Assembly (NCBI RefSeq): GCF_022524485.1
Contig: NZ_JAKXMK010000005.1
Location: 1 to 42,280, forward strand
Length of the DNA: 42,280 nt
Direction: 5' to 3'
From: Pseudonocardia alaniniphila
GTDB taxonomy: Bacteria; Actinomycetota; Actinomycetes; Mycobacteriales; Pseudonocardiaceae
In this document: positions 23,643 through 32,302 of the stretch, piece by piece
Position numbering within the stretch: position 1 is the first letter of the stretch
Layout: each line of letters begins with the position of its first letter
Position numbers and translations under genes: made by a program
The notes under the pieces: generated by a model
Told to the model about the DNA's origin: nothing
The model's database searches: none
What the model saw: the letters and a program-made list of their open reading frames with translations, nothing else

Positions 23643-25654
23643 CCAGGCCGAGCCCGACTCCGGCGCCTGCACCGGCGGGCGGGGGCGGTGACGACACCGG
23701 CCGTGCGGCACGGGAGATGTCCGCGGCGCGCCGGGGCGGCGGCCCGCCGTGGGCGTCCGCGGGGATGCCGGCCGAGAAGTCGATGGACTTCGGCCCGTCG
23801 GCACGCCGGCTGGTGGGCATGCTCGCTCCGGAGCGGGCGCTGGTGGTGCTCGTGGTGGCCCTCGGCGTCATCAGTGTGGCGCTCTCGGTGATCGGGCCGA
23901 AGATCCTCGGCCACGCCACCGACGTCATCTTCGCGGGGGTGATCGGGCAGCAGCTCACCCCCGGCACCACCACCGCGGAGGCGGCCGCCGCGGCGCGCGC
24001 CGCGGGCAACGAGACGTTCGCCAACGTCATCGAGGGCTCGTCGGTGGTGCCGGGGCAGGGCATCGACTTCGGGTTGCTCGGGCAGGTGCTCCTCGGCGTC
24101 ATCGCGATCTACGTGGCCGCCTCGCTGTTCGGCTGGATGCAGAGCTACCTGCTGAACGGGATCGTGCAGCGCACGATCTTCTCGTTGCGCCGGGAGGTGG
24201 AGGACAAGCTCAACCGCCTGCCGCTGCGCTATTTCGACCGCCAGCAGCGGGGCGAGGTGCTCAGCCGTGTCACCAACGACATCGACAACATCTCCCAGAC
24301 CCTGCAGCAGACGATGAGCCAGCTGCTGACCTCGGTGCTCACGGTGGTCGGCGTACTGGTGATGATGCTGGTGATCTCACCGCTGCTGGCGCTCGTCGCG
24401 CTGGTCACGATCCCGGTCTCGATGTTCGTCACCAAGGCGATCGCGAAGCGGTCGCAGAAGCAGTTCGTGGCGCAGTGGCGCTACACCGGCGCGCTGAACG
24501 CGCACATCGAGGAGGCTTTCACCGGCCACGAACTGGTGCGGGTGTTCGGACGGCGCCAGGAGGTGGAGGCGGACTTCACGCAGCGGAACGAGCGGCTGTT
24601 CGACGCAAGTTTCCGGGCGCAGTTCATCTCCGGGATCATCATGCCGTCGATGATGTTCATCGGGAACCTGAACTACGTGCTGGTGGCCGTCGTCGGCGGT
24701 CTGCGCGTGGCTTCGGGCTCGATGAGCCTCGGTGACGTCCAGGCCTTCATCCAGTACTCCCGGCAGTTCACCCAGCCGCTCACCCAGCTCGCGTCCATGG
24801 CCAACCTCCTGCAGTCGGGCGTGGCCTCGGCCGAGCGCGTGTTCGAGCTGCTCGACGCCGAGGAGCAGGTGCCCGACCCGACCTCGCCCGCCGTGCCGGT
24901 GACGCGGCGGGGACGGGTGGTCTTCGAGCATGTCTCGTTCCGCTACGAGCCGGACAAGCCCCTGATCGACGACCTGTCGCTCACGGCGGAGCCGGGGCAG
25001 ACCGTTGCGATCGTCGGGCCCACGGGAGCGGGCAAGACCACGCTGGTGAACCTGATCATGCGGTTCTACAAGCTCGACTCCGGCCGGATCACCCTCGACG
25101 GCGTGGACACCGCCACGATGGACCGCGCCACGCTGCGCTCCGGGGTCGGCATGGTGCTGCAGGACACGTGGCTCTTCGGCGGCACGATCCGCGACAACAT
25201 CGCTTACGGCAATCCGGCCGCGAGTGAGGAGCAGGTGCTCGCGGCGGCGCGCGCCACGTACGTCGACCGCTTCGTCCGTAGCCTGCCCGACGGTTACGAC
25301 ACCGTGATCGACGACGAGGGCAGCAACGTCAGTGCCGGTGAGAAGCAGCTGATCACGATCGCGCGGGCGTTCCTCGCCGACCCCACGCTGCTCATCCTCG
25401 ACGAGGCCACGAGCTCGGTGGACACCCGCACGGAGGTGCTGGTGCAGCGGGCGATGGCGGCGTTGCGGTCCGACCGCACCAGTTTCGTGATCGCCCACCG
25501 GCTCTCCACGATCCGCGACGCCGACCTGATACTCGTGATGGAGTCGGGGCGGATCGTCGAGCAGGGCACTCACGACGAGCTGCTCGCCGCGCGGGGGGCC
25601 TACCACGACCTGTACTCCGCCCAGTTCTCCGCCGCCGCGGCCGACGTGGAGTGA
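23639..25654 (+). CDS. ABC exporter half-transporter B (canonical ATP site)
   Basis: The partner half, 671 aa. A Pro/Gly/Ala-rich N-terminal tail of about 55 residues precedes six helices. Between helices 1 and 2 there is a long extracytoplasmic loop (about residues 95-145). Walker A GPTGAGKTT (about 460), Walker B LLILDEATSSVD (about 584) and H-loop VIAHRLST are complete, but the signature is VSAGEKQ instead of LSGGQ. Together with half A this gives one full site (B Walker motifs with A signature) and one degenerate site, the pattern of asymmetric heterodimeric exporters. The genes overlap by ATGA, as expected for equal amounts of the subunits. Confidence 0.93.
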   Translation: MTRPSPTPAPAPAGGGGDDTGRAAREMSAARRGGGPPWASAGMPAEKSMDFGPSARRLVGMLAPERALVVLVVALGVISVALSVIGPKILGHATDVIFAGVIGQQLTPGTTTAEAAAAARAAGNETFANVIEGSSVVPGQGIDFGLLGQVLLGVIAIYVAASLFGWMQSYLLNGIVQRTIFSLRREVEDKLNRLPLRYFDRQQRGEVLSRVTNDIDNISQTLQQTMSQLLTSVLTVVGVLVMMLVISPLLALVALVTIPVSMFVTKAIAKRSQKQFVAQWRYTGALNAHIEEAFTGHELVRVFGRRQEVEADFTQRNERLFDASFRAQFISGIIMPSMMFIGNLNYVLVAVVGGLRVASGSMSLGDVQAFIQYSRQFTQPLTQLASMANLLQSGVASAERVFELLDAEEQVPDPTSPAVPVTRRGRVVFEHVSFRYEPDKPLIDDLSLTAEPGQTVAIVGPTGAGKTTLVNLIMRFYKLDSGRITLDGVDTATMDRATLRSGVGMVLQDTWLFGGTIRDNIAYGNPAASEEQVLAAARATYVDRFVRSLPDGYDTVIDDEGSNVSAGEKQLITIARAFLADPTLLILDEATSSVDTRTEVLVQRAMAALRSDRTSFVIAHRLSTIRDADLILVMESGRIVEQGTHDELLAARGAYHDLYSAQFSAAAADVE

Positions 25655-25667
25655 GCGAGGGAGTCGA

Positions 25668-26123
25668 TCAGGCCGGGTAGAGGGCGGTCCGGACGAACGC
25701 CACGTTCTCGAGCGGCACCTCGCGACCGGTGTCGTCGATGAACCCCACGTGCACGGGGCGGTCGCCGTCCACGGTGCGGCGCACGACGGTGGGGCCGAGC
25801 TCGTAGGGCCGGTGCTCGTCGCCCCACTGTTGCAGGGCGCCGAGCAGCAGCTGGAGGTCGCGCCCGGCGGGTGTCAGGTGGTAGCTGTCGCGCACGCGTG
25901 CACCCGGCTCCCGATAGGGCTGTTTCTCCAGCACCCCGGCATCGACCAGCGACGCCAGCCGGTTGCTGAGCACGTCCGGGGCCACGCCGAGCTCGGAGCG
26001 GAAGTCGGCGAACCGCGTCGTGCCTGAGAGCGCCTCGCGCAGGATCAGGAATGTCCAGCGCTCGCCCAGGACCTCGAGCGAACGCGCGATCGAACACATC
26101 CTGTCCTTCTCCGTCGCCGCCAT
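25668..26123 (-). CDS. HxlR-family winged-helix regulator
   Basis: A one-domain regulator of 151 aa. The family signature is clear: CSIARSLEVLGERWTFLILR, then FADFRSELGVAPDVLSNRL, and YHLTPAGRDL. It has a C-terminal extension of about 45 residues. Cys10 is at the place of the redox-sensing Cys in some HxlR proteins (HypR type). ATG 26123 lies six bases after TAGACT, a -10-type hexamer, so the transcript may be leaderless; ATG 26099 is an alternative with AAGGA before it. It is divergent from the SDR gene and probably controls it. Confidence 0.9.
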   Translation of the reverse strand: MAATEKDRMCSIARSLEVLGERWTFLILREALSGTTRFADFRSELGVAPDVLSNRLASLVDAGVLEKQPYREPGARVRDSYHLTPAGRDLQLLLGALQQWGDEHRPYELGPTVVRRTVDGDRPVHVGFIDDTGREVPLENVAFVRTALYPA

Positions 26124-26213
26124 GTGTTCAGTCTAACCCTGAGTTGCCTCGGCATACTTAGATAGCTAGATTTGGTTTTCCTACACAGCAGGACCTCAGG
26201 CGGGAGAGACAGC

Positions 26214-26924
26214 ATGGACATCCAGAACTCGGTCGCGGTCGTCACCGGTGCGAACAGGGGGCTGGGCCGGCACTTCGCCGCAGAGCTCGTGAAGCGAGGC
26301 GCGAAGGTCTACGCGGGAGCGCGCAACCCCAGCTCGATCGACCTGCCCGACGTGGTGCCGCTCCAGATCGACATCACCGACCCGGAGTCGGTCGCGGCAG
26401 CAGCGGCCACGGCGAGCGACGCGACGCTTCTGATCAACAACGTCGGCATCGACACACACACCGAACTGCTCGACGGTGACCTCGACGACATCCGGCAGGA
26501 GTTGGAGACGCACCTCTTCGGCACGCTGCGAGCCACGCGCGCCTTCGTGCCGGTCATCGAGGCCAACGGGGGCGGCGGCGTGCTCAACGTGCTGTCCGTG
26601 TTGTCCTGGGTGCACATCCCGCAGAGCGAGGCGTACTCCGTCGGCAAGGCCGCGAGCTGGGCGATGACCAACTCCGTGCGCACGCGGCTCGCGCCGAAGG
26701 GCATCCGGGTCACCGCGCTGCATGCCGGCTACCTGGACACCGACATGGCCGCGCACATCGACGGCCCGAAGAACGACCCGGCGGTGGTGGCAGCCCTCGC
26801 GCTCGACGGCGTGCAGGAGGGTGCCTACGAGGTGCTCGCGGACGAGATCAGCAAGAACGTGCGTGCCGGGCTCTCGGCGGACCTGACCGCCCTGTACCCG
26901 CAGCTCACCGCGCCGCAGGCCTGA
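26214..26924 (+). CDS. Short-chain dehydrogenase/reductase (SDR)
   Basis: An NAD(P)H-dependent oxidoreductase, 236 aa, cytoplasmic. The cofactor motif is TGANRGLG (11-18), NNVG lies at 75-78, and the catalytic set is Ser128 or Ser131, Tyr141 and Lys145 in YSVGK. ATG 26214 follows GGGAGAG. HxlR-SDR divergent pairs are common and often respond to aldehydes or quinones; the substrate here is unknown. Confidence 0.9.
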   Translation: MDIQNSVAVVTGANRGLGRHFAAELVKRGAKVYAGARNPSSIDLPDVVPLQIDITDPESVAAAAATASDATLLINNVGIDTHTELLDGDLDDIRQELETHLFGTLRATRAFVPVIEANGGGGVLNVLSVLSWVHIPQSEAYSVGKAASWAMTNSVRTRLAPKGIRVTALHAGYLDTDMAAHIDGPKNDPAVVAALALDGVQEGAYEVLADEISKNVRAGLSADLTALYPQLTAPQA

Positions 26925-26930
26925 TTCGCC

Positions 26931-26968
26931 CACGCGGCCCGCAGGTGGTCACGCCCGCGGGCCGCGTG
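26931..26968 (+). terminator. Terminator of the SDR gene
   Basis: CACGCGGCCCGC and GCGGGCCGCGTG form a perfect 12-bp stem, starting seven bases after the stop codon. Confidence 0.8.
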
Positions 26969-26980
26969 TCCCCAGCGATC

Positions 26981-27007
26981 CGCCCCGGCCGGCACCCGGC
27001 CGGGGCG
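26981..27007 (+). terminator. Second hairpin downstream of the SDR gene
   Basis: CGCCCCGGCCGG and CCGGCCGGGGCG form a perfect 12-bp stem with a 3-base loop, giving a double terminator. Nothing else is recognised before the MEKHLA gene at 27213. Confidence 0.7.
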
Positions 27008-27212
27008 GTCGGCCCGGCTTCTCGCTGATCGCACGGGGAACTGCCGACGCGGGCCGGCCGTTGCGTGGGCACAGGGGCAACGACGCCAGGACCGGTCCCG
27101 GCACTGCCGGGCTACGGTCGACCAGGGGGCCGGCGAGGGACACCTGACCGTCGTGAGCACTCCGCTCTCTCCGAGATCAGGCGTCTCACTGACCACGTGA
27201 GGAGCTGAAACG

Positions 27213-27698
27213 GTGCTCGATCTTGCGTCACCCACGGATCCCGGCTTCGTCCGGCTGTTGCTCCACTCGTACGAGCGGTTCGTCGGCACGCCTCTCGTCG
27301 ACCGGGAGAACGCCGCCGCCTGGCTCTACGAGGACGCACCTTTCGGCCTCCTGGCGCACGACGCGGATCCGGACCCCCGGTTCGTCTACGCGAACAGGAC
27401 TGCGCAGGGCTGTTTCGAGTACGGCTGGACGGAGTTCACCGGGCTGCGTTCCCGGCTCTCCGCCGAACCGGACCGCCAGGCCGACCGCAACCGGCTGCTC
27501 GCCGACGTCGAGTCGAACGGCTTCTCCACCGGGTACCGGGGGCTGCGGATCGCGAAGTCGCGGCGCCGGTTCTGGATCGAGGACGTGACGATGTGGAACC
27601 TCGTGGACGACGCGGGGTCACGGGTCGGGCAGGCGGCTGTCTTCCCCCGCTGGACGGACGCCGCGGGCTGGGCCGAGGCAGAGCGGACGTGTTCGTAG
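27213..27698 (+). CDS. MEKHLA domain protein (PAS-like)
   Basis: A 161-aa protein made of a single PAS-related MEKHLA domain. Family features are LLLHSYERFVG near the start, FVYANRTAQGCFEYGW in the middle and RRFWIEDVTMWNLVDD before the end. GTG 27213 follows GAGGAG. Free-standing MEKHLA proteins have no firm function; the domain also ends plant HD-ZIP III transcription factors, where it may sense redox state. It sits 16 bases before an LLM-type oxidoreductase gene, so the two are probably one operon. Confidence 0.85.
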   Translation: MLDLASPTDPGFVRLLLHSYERFVGTPLVDRENAAAWLYEDAPFGLLAHDADPDPRFVYANRTAQGCFEYGWTEFTGLRSRLSAEPDRQADRNRLLADVESNGFSTGYRGLRIAKSRRRFWIEDVTMWNLVDDAGSRVGQAAVFPRWTDAAGWAEAERTCS

Positions 27699-27714
27699 GA
27701 AAGCGGCAGCGGCC

Positions 27715-28644
27715 GTGAGGTTCGGGCTGGGCCTTCCGCAGCGCAGCGATCGCTACGACATGCGCAACGATGTCGTGCACATCGCGCGTGGAGGGGAGCG
27801 TGCCGGCTATTCGAGCCTCTGGGTCTACGAGCACGTGCTGTTCCCGCTCACGCCTGCCGAGGGGCCCGGTGGCGGCGCGCCGCGCCCGTGGCCCGATGGC
27901 TACCGCAGTTGCGCCGACCCGCTCACCGTCCTCGCGATCGCGTCGGCGGTGACGGAGACGGTGCGGCTGGGCACCGGCGTTCTGATCGCCCCGTTGCACT
28001 CCTCGCTCGACCTCGCCCGAGCGCTCGCCACCCTGGACGTCACCAGCGGCGGCAGGTTGATCGCCGGTCTGGGTGCGGGCTGGTCGAGCGACGAGTTCCG
28101 TGCTGCGGGCGCCGACTTCGCGCACCGGGGGCAGGCGCTCGACGAGACGATCGACGCCTGCCGCGCGCTCTGGGGGCCTGACCCGGTGAACCACCGCGAC
28201 TCGCGCATGAACGTGCAGAACGCCCTCGTGGCGCCGAAGCCGCCGGTGCCGGTGCCGGTCCTGCTGGGCGGCAGGTACACGGAACGGGCGGCCGAGCGGA
28301 TCGCCCGCAAGGCCGACGGCTGGCTGCCCGCCGGCACGCCCCCCGCGGTGATGGCGGAGGGTTGGAAGCGGATCCGGGATCGCGCGGCAGAGCACGGTCG
28401 CGACCCCGAACGGCTCGAGCTGATCCCGCGGGCGAACGTGATGCTCCACCCCGCCGAGCGTGGCGCGGGCCGCCAACCGTTTCACGGATCGCTGTCGCAG
28501 GTGGTGGACGACATCGCCGGGCTCGCCGAGGCGGGCGCCACCGAGATCCTCATCGACCTCACGTGGACCGCCCGAGGCGGTGAGGAACTCCTCGACCTCG
28601 CGCTGCAGGCCCTGGGCGAGCTCCGGGCTGCGGGAATGGAGTGA
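27715..28644 (+). CDS. LLM-class (luciferase-like) oxidoreductase, probably F420-dependent
   Basis: A bacterial-luciferase-fold enzyme of 309 aa. Typical features are RFGLGLPQ at the N-terminus, ETVRLGTGVLIAPLHS at about 82-97, GRLIAGLGAGWSSDEF at about 116-131 and VPVLLGGRYTERAAERIARK. In actinobacteria this subfamily mostly uses F420 or reduced flavin for two-electron reductions or monooxygenations. The cofactor cannot be proved from the sequence. It is co-oriented with the MEKHLA gene. Confidence 0.88.
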   Translation: MRFGLGLPQRSDRYDMRNDVVHIARGGERAGYSSLWVYEHVLFPLTPAEGPGGGAPRPWPDGYRSCADPLTVLAIASAVTETVRLGTGVLIAPLHSSLDLARALATLDVTSGGRLIAGLGAGWSSDEFRAAGADFAHRGQALDETIDACRALWGPDPVNHRDSRMNVQNALVAPKPPVPVPVLLGGRYTERAAERIARKADGWLPAGTPPAVMAEGWKRIRDRAAEHGRDPERLELIPRANVMLHPAERGAGRQPFHGSLSQVVDDIAGLAEAGATEILIDLTWTARGGEELLDLALQALGELRAAGME

Positions 28645-28653
28645 GCGGCACTT

Positions 28654-28704
28654 ACATGGTCGGTGCATGCACATGGTGGCTGCATCCACATGGTCGGTGT
28701 CACA
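28654..28704. repeat. Three 17-bp tandem repeats upstream of an ECF sigma gene
   Basis: ACATGGTCGGTGCATGC-like units begin at 28654, 28671 and 28688, a strict period of 17 bp. They end 10 bases before the proposed -35 of the sigma gene. They could be a multi-site operator. Confidence 0.65.
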
Positions 28705-28714
28705 TGCGCCGCGC

Positions 28715-28742
28715 TGAACTACCCCGATCGGCAACCCGTTCT
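28715..28742 (+). promoter_or_regulatory. ECF-type autoregulatory promoter
   Basis: TGAACT (28715-28720), 16 bases, then CGTTCT (28737-28742). TGAAC/CGT pairs are the usual form for ECF sigma factors, including SigL-like ones. The GTG at 28750 lies eight bases on, so the message would be leaderless. Confidence 0.62.
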
Positions 28743-28749
28743 CAGGTGT

Positions 28750-29277
28750 GTGGCCGTGTCGCAGAGCACCGCTCATGCGGAGTCGTTCGTCCGTGCGTTG
28801 TACGAGGACGTCGCCGGCCCGCTCTACGGGTATGTCGTGCGACTCACCGGTGACAGAGCCCGAGCCGAGGAAGTAGTGCAGGAGACCTTCGTCCGTGCCT
28901 GGCGTCGGGCCCACCAGCTCAACCGCGGGCCCGATGAGCTGCGCGGCTGGCTCTTCACCACGGCTCGCAACCTCGTCACCGACCTCTGGCGCTCGGATGC
29001 CGCACGCCCCACCACCGTCTCCGACGACCGGGCCCTCGGCGCGGCCCCGGCTGCCGACGACCTGGAGAACGCGGTGCAGCGGTGGACGGTGGCCGACGCG
29101 CTCGATCGGCTGTCGCTCGACCACCGAGCGGTGCTCGTCGAGACGTATTACGAAGGTCGCTCGGTGGCGGAGGCCGCGCAGCGGCTCGGCATCCCTCCCG
29201 GCACGGTCAAATCGCGCACGTACTATGCCCTGCGCGCTTTGCGGCTCGTGCTGGAGGAGATGGGGGTGCTGTCGTGA
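28750..29277 (+). CDS. ECF sigma factor (SigL/SigK-like) with zinc anti-sigma partner
   Basis: A small alternative sigma factor, 175 aa. Region 2 includes LYGYVVRLTGDRARAEEVVQ followed by ETFVRAWRRA, and region 4 includes SLDHRAVLVETYYEGRSVAE, LGIPPGTVKSR and LRALRLVL. The start is uncertain: GTG 28750 fits the promoter, GTG 28756 is also possible, and an ATG at 28663 lies inside the repeats upstream of the promoter. Its stop overlaps the anti-sigma start by GTGA. Confidence 0.88.
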   Translation: MAVSQSTAHAESFVRALYEDVAGPLYGYVVRLTGDRARAEEVVQETFVRAWRRAHQLNRGPDELRGWLFTTARNLVTDLWRSDAARPTTVSDDRALGAAPAADDLENAVQRWTVADALDRLSLDHRAVLVETYYEGRSVAEAAQRLGIPPGTVKSRTYYALRALRLVLEEMGVLS

Positions 29278-29915
29278 CGGACGGGTGCCGGAGAACCGAT
29301 CTCGGCGCCTTTCTCGTCGGCAGCCTCGATCCCACCGAGCGTGCCGAGGTCGAGCAGCACCTCGCCACCTGCGCCGGCTGTCGGTCCGAGATGGCCGAGC
29401 TGGCACCGCTGCCCGGAATGCTGGGGCGCATCGACGCCGCCGAGGCCCGCGAGCGCCTGCTGACGCCGAGCCCCGATCTGCTCTCGCGGGCCCTCGCCGC
29501 CGTCGACGAGCACGAGCAGCAGGAGCGACACCGGTTGCTCCGCTGGAAGATGGCGGCCGCGGCCGCTGCCGTCGTGGCGGTACTCGCCGGAGTGCTGCCC
29601 CAGCTGATCACGAACGGCGCGGACGGCACCCGGATGGCCGTCATGACCGGCGTCACCGCGGCGGGTGTGGGGAGCATGCACCAGCGCGCCTGGGGCACCG
29701 CGGTCCACCTCGAGCTGACGGGGCTGCCGCCCGCGTCGGGCTACCGCGCCTACGCCACCGCCCGCGACGGGCGCACGGAGGTGGCGGCCAACTGGGGTGC
29801 CAGCCCCGATGGCCGGGCCACCGTCGTCGGCACCACGGCCATTCCGCGCAACGAGCTCGCCTCCATCGACATCCGCACCGCCGACGGGCGGCCGTTGCTG
29901 ACGCTGCCCTGCTGA
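29274..29915 (+). CDS. Membrane anti-sigma factor with zinc-binding (ZAS) domain
   Basis: It holds the ECF sigma factor inactive at the membrane until a signal arrives. The N-terminal zinc motif is His29-x3-Cys33-x2-Cys36 (EQHLATCAGC), the form found in redox-responsive RsrA/RslA-type anti-sigmas. One helix spans about residues 92-112 and the C-terminal RskA-like domain (SGYRAYATARDGRTEV) faces outward. It is 213 aa, coupled to the sigma gene by GTGA. Oxidation of the zinc site is the likely signal by analogy, not shown here. Confidence 0.9.
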   Translation: MTDGCRRTDLGAFLVGSLDPTERAEVEQHLATCAGCRSEMAELAPLPGMLGRIDAAEARERLLTPSPDLLSRALAAVDEHEQQERHRLLRWKMAAAAAAVVAVLAGVLPQLITNGADGTRMAVMTGVTAAGVGSMHQRAWGTAVHLELTGLPPASGYRAYATARDGRTEVAANWGASPDGRATVVGTTAIPRNELASIDIRTADGRPLLTLPC

Positions 29916-29922
29916 GCGTTTT

Positions 29923-29940
29923 GCCGATCACCTGATCGGC
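29923..29940. terminator. Dyad after the anti-sigma gene
   Basis: GCCGATCA-CC-TGATCGGC forms a perfect 8-bp stem with a 2-base loop just after the stop codon, preceded by TTTT. It could end transcription or act as an operator for the next gene. Confidence 0.5.
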
Positions 29941-29976
29941 CTCACTCGGCGAGGCCGTGGCCGGGTACCTCCCCTT

Positions 29977-30990
29977 GTGGGTGTGATCAGGAGGATCGAC
30001 GGCTATCAGCGACGACACCGCTGGCTCGGGGTGCCGCTCGCCGTCGTCTACAAGTTCGTCGACGACCAGGGCTCCTACCTTGCGGCCCTGATCACCTACT
30101 ACGGGTTCCTGTCGCTGTTCCCGCTGCTGCTGGTGATGTCGACGGTGCTCGGGTTCGTGCTGCCGGGTAACCCCGGCCTGCAGCAGCAGCTGATCCACAG
30201 TGCGCTGTCCCAGTTCCCGATCATCGGCGACCAGCTCACCAGCACCGCCCAGCCCCTGCGAGGGTCGGGCTTCGGGCTGGCGATCGGGATCGTGGTGTCG
30301 CTATACGGCGGCCTCGGCGTGGCGGTGGCCGTGCAGAACGCGCTCAACCACGTGTGGGGTGTGCCGATCAACAAGCGGCCCGACCCGTTCCACGCGCGCC
30401 TGCGCAGCCTGCTGATGCTCGTGTTGCTCGGCCTCGGGGTGCTGGTCACCACCGTGCTGTCGGCGCTGGCGGCCGGGGCGGGTGCCGTGGGGGAGGAGCT
30501 GGGGGTCGGGCTGCGCCTGCTGGCGATCGTGGTGTCCGTCGCGGCGATGTGCGGGCTGTTCGTACTCGGCTTCCGCGCAATGACGGTGCGAGACGTCAGT
30601 GCGCGCGAGGTGCTGCCAGGGGCGTTGCTGTCGGCGCTCGCCTGGCAGGTCCTGCAGTCGACGGGCGCCTTCTTCGTCAGCCACGGGCTGATGGGCTCCA
30701 CGCAGGTCTACGGGCTCTTCGGCATCGTGCTCGGGCTGCTCGCCTGGATCTACATCGAGGCGGTGATCATCGTGCTGGCCGCCGAGCTCAACGCGGTGCT
30801 GGGCAGGCGGCTCTACCCGCGTTCGCTCCTCACTCCCTTCGTCGAGGATGTCGAGCTGACCCGTGCCGACCGCCGCAGCTACACCTCCTACGCCAGCACG
30901 CAGCAGTTCAAGGAGCAGCAGACGATCAACGTGCAGTTCGAGCCCCGCCGGGAGACCGCGCAGCCCCCGATCACCGAGTCGGAGGGATAG
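29977..30990 (+). CDS. YihY/BrkB-family membrane protein
   Basis: An integral membrane protein of 337 aa with about six helices. The family pattern is clear: AALITYYGFLSLFPLLLV in the first helix, SLYGGLGVAVAVQNALNHVW in the middle and LGLLAWIYIEAVIIVLAAEL near the end. The last 60 residues are a polar cytoplasmic tail. YihY proteins were once called RNase BN in error; their role is unknown, possibly transport. GTG 29977 has no clear ribosome-binding site; TACCTC a few bases upstream could be a -10 of a leaderless message. Confidence 0.88.
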   Translation: MGVIRRIDGYQRRHRWLGVPLAVVYKFVDDQGSYLAALITYYGFLSLFPLLLVMSTVLGFVLPGNPGLQQQLIHSALSQFPIIGDQLTSTAQPLRGSGFGLAIGIVVSLYGGLGVAVAVQNALNHVWGVPINKRPDPFHARLRSLLMLVLLGLGVLVTTVLSALAAGAGAVGEELGVGLRLLAIVVSVAAMCGLFVLGFRAMTVRDVSAREVLPGALLSALAWQVLQSTGAFFVSHGLMGSTQVYGLFGIVLGLLAWIYIEAVIIVLAAELNAVLGRRLYPRSLLTPFVEDVELTRADRRSYTSYASTQQFKEQQTINVQFEPRRETAQPPITESEG

Positions 30991-30994
30991 GGGA

Positions 30995-31034
30995 CCGGCG
31001 CCCCCGTTCCACCAGCGACGCTCTCCGGCGCCGG
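30995..31034. terminator. Weak convergent hairpin
   Basis: CCGGCGCC and GGCGCCGG pair across a 24-base loop between the YihY gene and the convergent esterase gene. The long loop makes this a weaker candidate. Confidence 0.4.
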
Positions 31035-31043
31035 CCTGACGTG

Positions 31044-32003
31044 CTAGTTCTCGTCCCGGGTGTGCTCGAGGAAGAAGCGGACCATCTCGGCGGAGGCGTC
31101 CGGTCCGTCGCGGTCGGCGTACGAGCCTGCCGGGTCGCCACCGGACCAGGCATGGCCCAGGCCGTGCACGAGCCACGATTCCGCGAGGACCCTGTCGTCC
31201 TCGTCGCACACCAGGGTCCGGGTGCTCGAACGGCCTCCCGCCTCGACCTGCTGGGCCGTCGGGGTGGCGGCGGGCCGCGAGGTGGCGGCGAGGCGGGCCG
31301 CGACCAGCTGCTCGGCGTTGGCCGGGTCGACGACGTTGTCGGCGTCGCCGTGGAAGACGATCAGTGGCAGATCGGCACCCGGATGAAGGGTGCCACCGTG
31401 TTGCATCGCGGTGAATGCGGAGCTCATGTCGTCGGCTGCGCGATACGCCACACCCGAGTGCACGCCGACGGCCGCGTAGAGGCCGGGATATGTCGCAGCC
31501 ATCACGGCGGACATGGCACCGCCTGCCGACATCCCGGCGACGTACACGCGGCGCGGGTCGGCGCCGTACTCGTCGATGATCCGTTGGGTGATCCCGGCCA
31601 GGATCGACGGCTCGCCCGCACCGGCATGCTGGTCGGCAGCGGAGAACCAGTTCCAGAACCCGCCCTGGTTGGCCGCGCGGGACTGCTCCGGGTACGCGAC
31701 GAGCATCTCGTGCCCTTCGGCGAGCCGGCTCATCCTCGTGCCGAGCGCGAAGTCGGCGGCGTTCTGCGTCCCGCCGTGCAACATCACCAGGAGCGGCGGA
31801 GGCCCACCGGGGTGGCGCGGAGGGACGTAGAGATCGAAACGGCGGGTGCCGGCCTCCTCGCTGTGCGACAGCTGCAGGGCCTGGACACCGTCCGGCGGGC
31901 CGACCGTCGTCAGGATGCGCCGGATGGCAGCCGCCGCCTCCGCCGGTCTTCCCTGCATGGTCAGCTGTAGTGCCGAGGTGGGTCCGGCGTCGAGATCGTC
32001 CAC
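31044..32003 (-). CDS. PHB-depolymerase-family esterase
   Basis: An alpha/beta-hydrolase of the esterase_phb group (LpqC-like), 319 aa. The catalytic set is Ser159 in AGMSAGGA, Asp220 or Asp222 in FHGDAD and His284 in GLGHAWSGG; the oxyanion loop is HGGTQN at 76-81. There is no signal peptide, so it is unlike secreted depolymerases and may act on intracellular polyester or on feruloyl/acetyl esters. AGGAGG five bases before the GTG fixes the start. It lies near the PHA synthase cluster, which favours polyester turnover. Confidence 0.88.
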   Translation of the reverse strand: MDDLDAGPTSALQLTMQGRPAEAAAAIRRILTTVGPPDGVQALQLSHSEEAGTRRFDLYVPPRHPGGPPPLLVMLHGGTQNAADFALGTRMSRLAEGHEMLVAYPEQSRAANQGGFWNWFSAADQHAGAGEPSILAGITQRIIDEYGADPRRVYVAGMSAGGAMSAVMAATYPGLYAAVGVHSGVAYRAADDMSSAFTAMQHGGTLHPGADLPLIVFHGDADNVVDPANAEQLVAARLAATSRPAATPTAQQVEAGGRSSTRTLVCDEDDRVLAESWLVHGLGHAWSGGDPAGSYADRDGPDASAEMVRFFLEHTRDEN

Positions 32004-32045
32004 GAAGTCCTCCTGGCCCGCACGGGGTCTGTGGTGGTCGGGAAA

Positions 32046-32062
32046 CTGATCGCACTGATCAG
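32046..32062. promoter_or_regulatory. 17-bp palindrome in the esterase/IclR intergenic region
   Basis: CTGATC-GCACT-GATCAG is a perfect dyad 43 bp before the esterase start. It could be the operator of the divergent IclR protein. The rest of the 300-bp intergenic region (32004-32302) shows no gene. Confidence 0.45.
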
Positions 32063-32302
32063 CATGCCGAATTTCCTAGGTCGACGCCGCGCACCGGCCC
32101 TGTGACCGGCCGGGCCGTCCGTGTTCTTGAGCACGTGCGATGCCAGAGGCTTCCCGGCGTCGTCCGGGGCTCCGCCGAACGGTGTAGCGCGGGTGGAGCC
32201 GCCCGTCGCGTCCCCACGGAGGTTTCCGGTGTGATCCCGGTGGCTATCCGTATGCGCGGCGATCACAGCGGGTCTCCGCGAGACAGAGCGAGGAGGTGTC
32301 GC

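Noticed and set aside
21834..23804. 656-codon frame opposite exporter half A
   Set aside because: Antisense shadow of a clear ABC transporter gene; composition is typical of such shadows.
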